NCBI RefSeq assembly: GCF_020535565.1
Contig: NZ_CP084758.1
Span: 709,501 to 773,500, forward strand
Length of the DNA stretch: 64,000 bases
From: Shinella sp. XGS7
GTDB taxonomy: Bacteria > Pseudomonadota > Gammaproteobacteria > Burkholderiales > Burkholderiaceae_C
Direction: 5' to 3'
The translations under genes and the position numbers were made by a program. Below, piece by piece: positions 61,452 to 64,000 of this stretch (the stretch's first letter is position 1; every line of letters starts with the position of its first letter). Under the pieces are notes generated by a model that did not search any database, had not been told where the DNA came from, and saw nothing but the letters and a program-made list of their open reading frames with translations.

Positions 61452-61469
61452 ACCCCGAGGAGCCCAATC

Positions 61470-62348
61470 ATGTGGAAGCGTTTCAAGACCCTGATGCTGC
61501 GCGAGTGGATGCAGCACCACCGCGGCTGGCTGATCCTGATGCTGGCGCCGCCGCTGATCTTTCTGGCCCTGCTGCCGGTGGGGCAGGTGGATGTGGAGGA
61601 GTCCATCCATCCGCTGCTGCTGGCCGACCTGACCCTGACGATCAGCGCCGTGCTGGTGAGCGGCATTGCCTGGCTGGCCCTGGTGCTGCAGCTGCCGGGC
61701 CTGGCGCGGCGCGACCAGCAGGACCGCTCCATCGAGTTCTGGCGCTCCCTGCCGGCCAGCCACAGCGAGAGCATTGGCGCCCTGCTGAGCATGCATGTCT
61801 TCGTGGTGCCGGTGCTGGCCCTGCTGCTGGGCTGCCTGCTGGGCCTGCCCATTGCGATTGGGCTGGTGTTCAAGCTGGGGGGCAGCGCGGCCCTGGCCGA
61901 GATTGCCTGGCCCGTGCTGCTGGGCAGCGCCCTGGCCGGCCTGGCCCGCCTGGTGCTGGGCACGGTGCTGATGGCGCTGTGGCTGGCGCCGCTGCTGATG
62001 CTGCTGATGGCGGCCTCGGCCTGGCTCAAGCGCCTGGGCGTGCCGGTGGTGCTGGGCGTGATCGGCGTGGGCGGCCTGGTGCTGGACAAGATCTATGGCC
62101 TGCCCGTCGTCTGGGTGCTGCTCAGGGCCCAGATCCAGGGCGCGCTCGGCGCCTATCTGAACCACCAGGGCGAGTTCGACCATCTGCGCCATGAGCCGCA
62201 GGACCTGCTGAGCGCCGTGAGCCAATGGGCCTGGAACGACAGCCTGGCCGCCCTGGGGGGACTGGCCTCGCCGCATCTGCTGGGCGGCCTGCTGCTGGCC
62301 GGCCTGTGCTTCTGGCTGCTGGTGCTCAAGCGCCAGCGCAGCGGCTGA
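61470..62348 (+). CDS. ABC-2-type transporter permease
   Basis: A 292-residue inner-membrane protein with about six hydrophobic segments (WLILMLAPPLIFLALLPV; ISAVLVSGIAWLALVLQL; HVFVVPVLALLLGCLLGLP; LVLGTVLMALWLAPLLMLLM; VPVVLGVIGVGGLVL; LLGGLLLAGLCFWLLVL). RRDQQDRSIEFWRSLPASHSE is the cytosolic coupling-type loop of ABC-2 permeases. It follows the ATPase gene by 18 bp and ends in a strong terminator, giving a three-gene GntR-ATPase-permease operon. Confidence 0.88.
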   Translation: MWKRFKTLMLREWMQHHRGWLILMLAPPLIFLALLPVGQVDVEESIHPLLLADLTLTISAVLVSGIAWLALVLQLPGLARRDQQDRSIEFWRSLPASHSESIGALLSMHVFVVPVLALLLGCLLGLPIAIGLVFKLGGSAALAEIAWPVLLGSALAGLARLVLGTVLMALWLAPLLMLLMAASAWLKRLGVPVVLGVIGVGGLVLDKIYGLPVVWVLLRAQIQGALGAYLNHQGEFDHLRHEPQDLLSAVSQWAWNDSLAALGGLASPHLLGGLLLAGLCFWLLVLKRQRSG

Positions 62349-62374
62349 TTTCAGCGCATGGCATGCCCATGAAG

Positions 62375-62401
62375 AAAGCCCGCTGGCCAGCGGGCTTTTT
62401 T
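62375..62401 (+). terminator. Rho-independent terminator
   Basis: AAAGCCCGCTGG (62375-62386) and its exact reverse complement (62387-62398) form a 12-bp perfect stem that ends in a run of T. It closes the GntR-ABC operon and lies 20 bp from the stop of the convergent di-iron protein gene, which it may serve too. Confidence 0.85.
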
Positions 62402-62420
62402 CTTTGGGCGCCGAGACAGC

Positions 62421-63293
62421 TCAGGCCGCCGGCACGGCAGGCGGGGTGCCACCGGTGGCGGCCGCGACGCGAGCCGCCATCTCCTTGCGGAAGCGGTTGA
62501 GCTCCTGCACGCTGGCAAAGCTGCGCTCCATCAGCAGGCTCATATTGTGGAGGATGCGTTCCACCACCTTGGTCTCCCAGACCGCGTCGAACTGGATCTG
62601 CTTGTCCAGCCAGCGCTCCAGCCACTCGGGGTCGGGCAGGCGGCTCTGGATGGTGTCGCGCGGGAAGAGCTTGGCGTTGACGTGCAGATTGGTGGGGTGC
62701 AGGGCCTGGGCCGTGCGGCGGGCGCTGGCCATGAGCACGCCCACCTTGGCAAAGGCGGCGCGGGCCTCGTCACCAAACTTGCTCATCGCGCGCTTCATGT
62801 AACGCAGGTAAGCGCCGCCGTGGCGGGCCTCGTCGCGCGAGAGGGTTTCGTAGATGGCCTTGATCACGGGCTCGGTATGCCATTCGGCGGCACGGCGGTA
62901 CCAGTGGTTCAGGCGGATTTCGCCGCAAAAATGCAGCATCAGGGTTTCCAGCGCCGGGGCGGGGTCGAACTCGAAGCGCACCTCGTGCAGCTCCTGCTCG
63001 GTGGGCACCAAATCGGGCCGGAAGCGGCGCAGGTACTCCATCAGCACCAGGGAGTGCTTCTGCTCCTCGAAGAACCACACGCTCATGAAGGCGGAGAAGT
63101 CGCTGTCTTCGCGGTTGTCGCGCAGGAACATCTCGGTGGCGGGCAGGGCGGACCACTCGGTGATGGCGTTCATCTTGATGGTCTGCGCCTGGTCTTCGGT
63201 GAGCAGGGCGGGATCGAATTTGTCCCAGGGGATGTCCGTGTCCATGTTCCAGCGCACGGCCTCAAGCTGCTTGAAGAGTTCGGGATAAAGCAT
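62421..63293 (-). CDS. Ferritin-like di-iron protein (acyl-ACP desaturase-like)
   Basis: A 290-residue cytoplasmic helical protein with a full di-iron ligand pattern: Glu46 (ITEWSA), EEQKH (E77, H80), Glu125 (CGEIRLNH) and DEARH (E155, H158). The spacing of two E-E/D-x-x-H motifs matches ferritin-like oxygenases and acyl-ACP desaturases. Substrate unknown. From ATG 63293 (ribosome site AAGGACGG) the length fits; the frame to 63434 lacks a start signal. Confidence 0.75.
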   Translation of the reverse strand: MLYPELFKQLEAVRWNMDTDIPWDKFDPALLTEDQAQTIKMNAITEWSALPATEMFLRDNREDSDFSAFMSVWFFEEQKHSLVLMEYLRRFRPDLVPTEQELHEVRFEFDPAPALETLMLHFCGEIRLNHWYRRAAEWHTEPVIKAIYETLSRDEARHGGAYLRYMKRAMSKFGDEARAAFAKVGVLMASARRTAQALHPTNLHVNAKLFPRDTIQSRLPDPEWLERWLDKQIQFDAVWETKVVERILHNMSLLMERSFASVQELNRFRKEMAARVAAATGGTPPAVPAA

Positions 63294-63599
63294 GGTCCGT
63301 CCTTGTTGGGCGTCCGAAGGGTCGACAGATTTTATGCCGCGGCGTCCCGGGCGGCATGCCGGCCCCGCCATGGCCCGAAAGGGCCGGGATGCTCTTGAAA
63401 AACCAGGGCGGCGCACCGATATACAGGCATGCAACAGTCACTCTCGCGAGCTGTACCCACTATGGGGGACAGTTGCAAATGTGACCGGTCATCAAAGCCA
63501 AACACAGGTTACACATAAGCCACATCAGGAAACCGCTTTATCCGCAGCACTGAGGGAGACTGCACACAAGGGTCTGCATAGACTGCCCGACCAAGACAA

Positions 63600-63752
63600 G
63601 CACTGACCGACTTTCGGTCGCGAGACCGCCTCCGCGAGGAGGCCGCAATCCCGAAGCCCTTCTCCTCCTCCTCCCTCCCTCCCTCGTTGGCTTCGGGGCG
63701 TCTTGTGACCTCTTTTATGCACAGGGCTTCCGCTTCAGGCGGAAGCCCTTTT
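63600..63752 (+). ncRNA. Candidate small RNA with C-rich (anti-SD-like) loop
   Basis: Consecutive hairpins on the plus strand: ACCGA/TCGGT (63606-63618), GCCTCC-GCGA-GGAGGC with a GNRA loop (63628-63643), CCCGAAGCC/GGCTTCGGG (63650-63658 and 63689-63697) whose 30-base loop is almost all C and T (CTCCTCCTCCTCCCTCCC), and a final terminator stem. Repeated CCTCC can pair with Shine-Dalgarno sequences, a known feature of some proteobacterial sRNAs. The 5' end is uncertain and may lie as far left as 63430. No homolog is claimed. Confidence 0.45.
63724..63752 (+). terminator. Rho-independent terminator
   Basis: GGGCTTCCGC (63724-63733), loop TTCAG, GCGGAAGCCC (63739-63748), then TTTT. The T-run follows in plus direction, where no protein gene ends, so it should terminate a non-coding transcript; in minus direction it could also serve corA but without a T-run. 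Confidence 0.8.
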
Positions 63753-63798
63753 GCTTGATGGGTCAGGAAAAGGGTCGGGGGCGGCGGAGCCCCGGGGT

Positions 63799-64000
63799 TC
63801 AGCGCATCCAGCCCTTGCGGCGGAAGTAGATCAGCGGCGCGGCCACCGAGGCCGCCATCAGCAGCAGGGCGTAGGGGTAGCCGTAGCTCCAGTCCAGCTC
63901 GGGCATGAACTTGAAGTTCATGCCGTAGATGCTGGCGATCAGGGTGGGCGGCAGCAGGGCCACGCTGGCCACCGAGAAGATCTTGATGATCTTGTTCTGG
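63799..64000 (-). CDS. corA: CorA-type Mg2+/Co2+ transporter, C-terminal part
   Basis: Partial: only the last 66 codons are inside the window. The sequence contains the CorA signature YGMNF between the two C-terminal membrane helices ([42 protein letters not shown]) and the basic tail RRKGWMR. The GMN motif forms the outer mouth of the pentameric channel. The loop after GMN has [11 protein letters not shown], as in the CorA/proteobacterial group. Confidence 0.92.
   Translation of the reverse strand, partial: QNKIIKIFSVASVALLPPTLIASIYGMNFKFMPELDWSYGYPYALLLMAASVAAPLIYFRRKGWMR

Larger units (their letters stand above)
63294..63798. other. 505-bp region without protein gene; promoter and candidate sRNA
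   Basis: Holds the upstream region of the di-iron protein gene (right of 63294), a TGACCGGTCA palindrome (63482-63491), and to its right a run of stem-loops ending in a terminator (see candidate sRNA). No open frame with coding character is seen. The 3' tail of corA begins at 63799. Confidence 0.5.

Noticed and set aside
63482-63491. TGACCGGTCA palindrome as CRP or FNR site
   Set aside because: Half-sites and spacing do not match either consensus well enough; only noted as a palindrome.

Overview
The window is high-GC chromosomal DNA with dense, heavily overlapping operons (many ATGA, TGATG and GTGA junctions). The gene content (beta-type gshA, a TctC/Bug binding protein, TrpS with a C-terminal extension, PEP-CTERM protein, SCO/PCuAC copper cluster, IS481-family insertion sequences) suggests a betaproteobacterium of the Burkholderiales, perhaps a Roseateles/Pelomonas/Paucibacter-like member of the Sphaerotilaceae/Comamonadaceae. 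This taxonomic reading is inference from gene content and base composition, not a search.

Layout. 1-4 kb: an ABC1/UbiB-like kinase, a DUF2867 protein and a TetR regulator form one leftward operon; a divergent TetR gene, a 38-residue membrane peptide and an alpha/beta hydrolase run rightward and share a palindromic operator. 4-11 kb: two tandem TPR-GGDEF diguanylate cyclases, a Bug-type binding protein and a SulP transporter. 11-22.8 kb: a soluble hybrid histidine kinase, an MBL-fold hydrolase, gshA, a dual-domain beta-propeller phytase with its TonB receptor, a degenerate GGDEF membrane protein, an AraC regulator and an SDR. 22.8-29.6 kb: IS481-family copies 1 and 2 lie either side of an oleate hydratase, a four-gene LysE/DUF1992/DUF2939/DsrE operon and a 2TM protein; a VOC protein follows.

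29.6-35.4 kb is a clearly AT-richer accessory island with nearly all genes on the minus strand. Its left part carries three integron attC-like sites at regular positions between small unknown genes (a cassette cluster with no integrase in the window). Its right part holds an FRG-domain protein, an SH3-domain membrane protein, a multi-pass membrane protein and small secreted proteins.

35.4-57.5 kb returns to core-like DNA: M28 peptidase, PQQ-type sugar dehydrogenase with a TonB receptor, YkvA protein, acyl-CoA ligase, TPR Ser/Thr kinase, trpS, a GGDEF-EAL protein, psd, a cysteine desulfurase-MBL-rhodanese fusion, trhO, a PEP-CTERM protein, a copper cluster (DUF2946, SCO1, PCuAC), an ECF sigma/anti-sigma pair and a DUF3455 lipoprotein. 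57.5-64 kb: an unknown lipoprotein, IS481-family copy 3, a GntR-ABC transporter operon, a di-iron ferritin-like protein, a candidate structured small RNA and the end of corA.

Main points for a second look: the attC cluster; the three IS481-family copies whose transposase stop codon comes from the duplicated target; the candidate C-rich-loop sRNA near 63.6 kb; the uncharacterised FRG/SH3/membrane gene group; and the cysteine desulfurase fusion.
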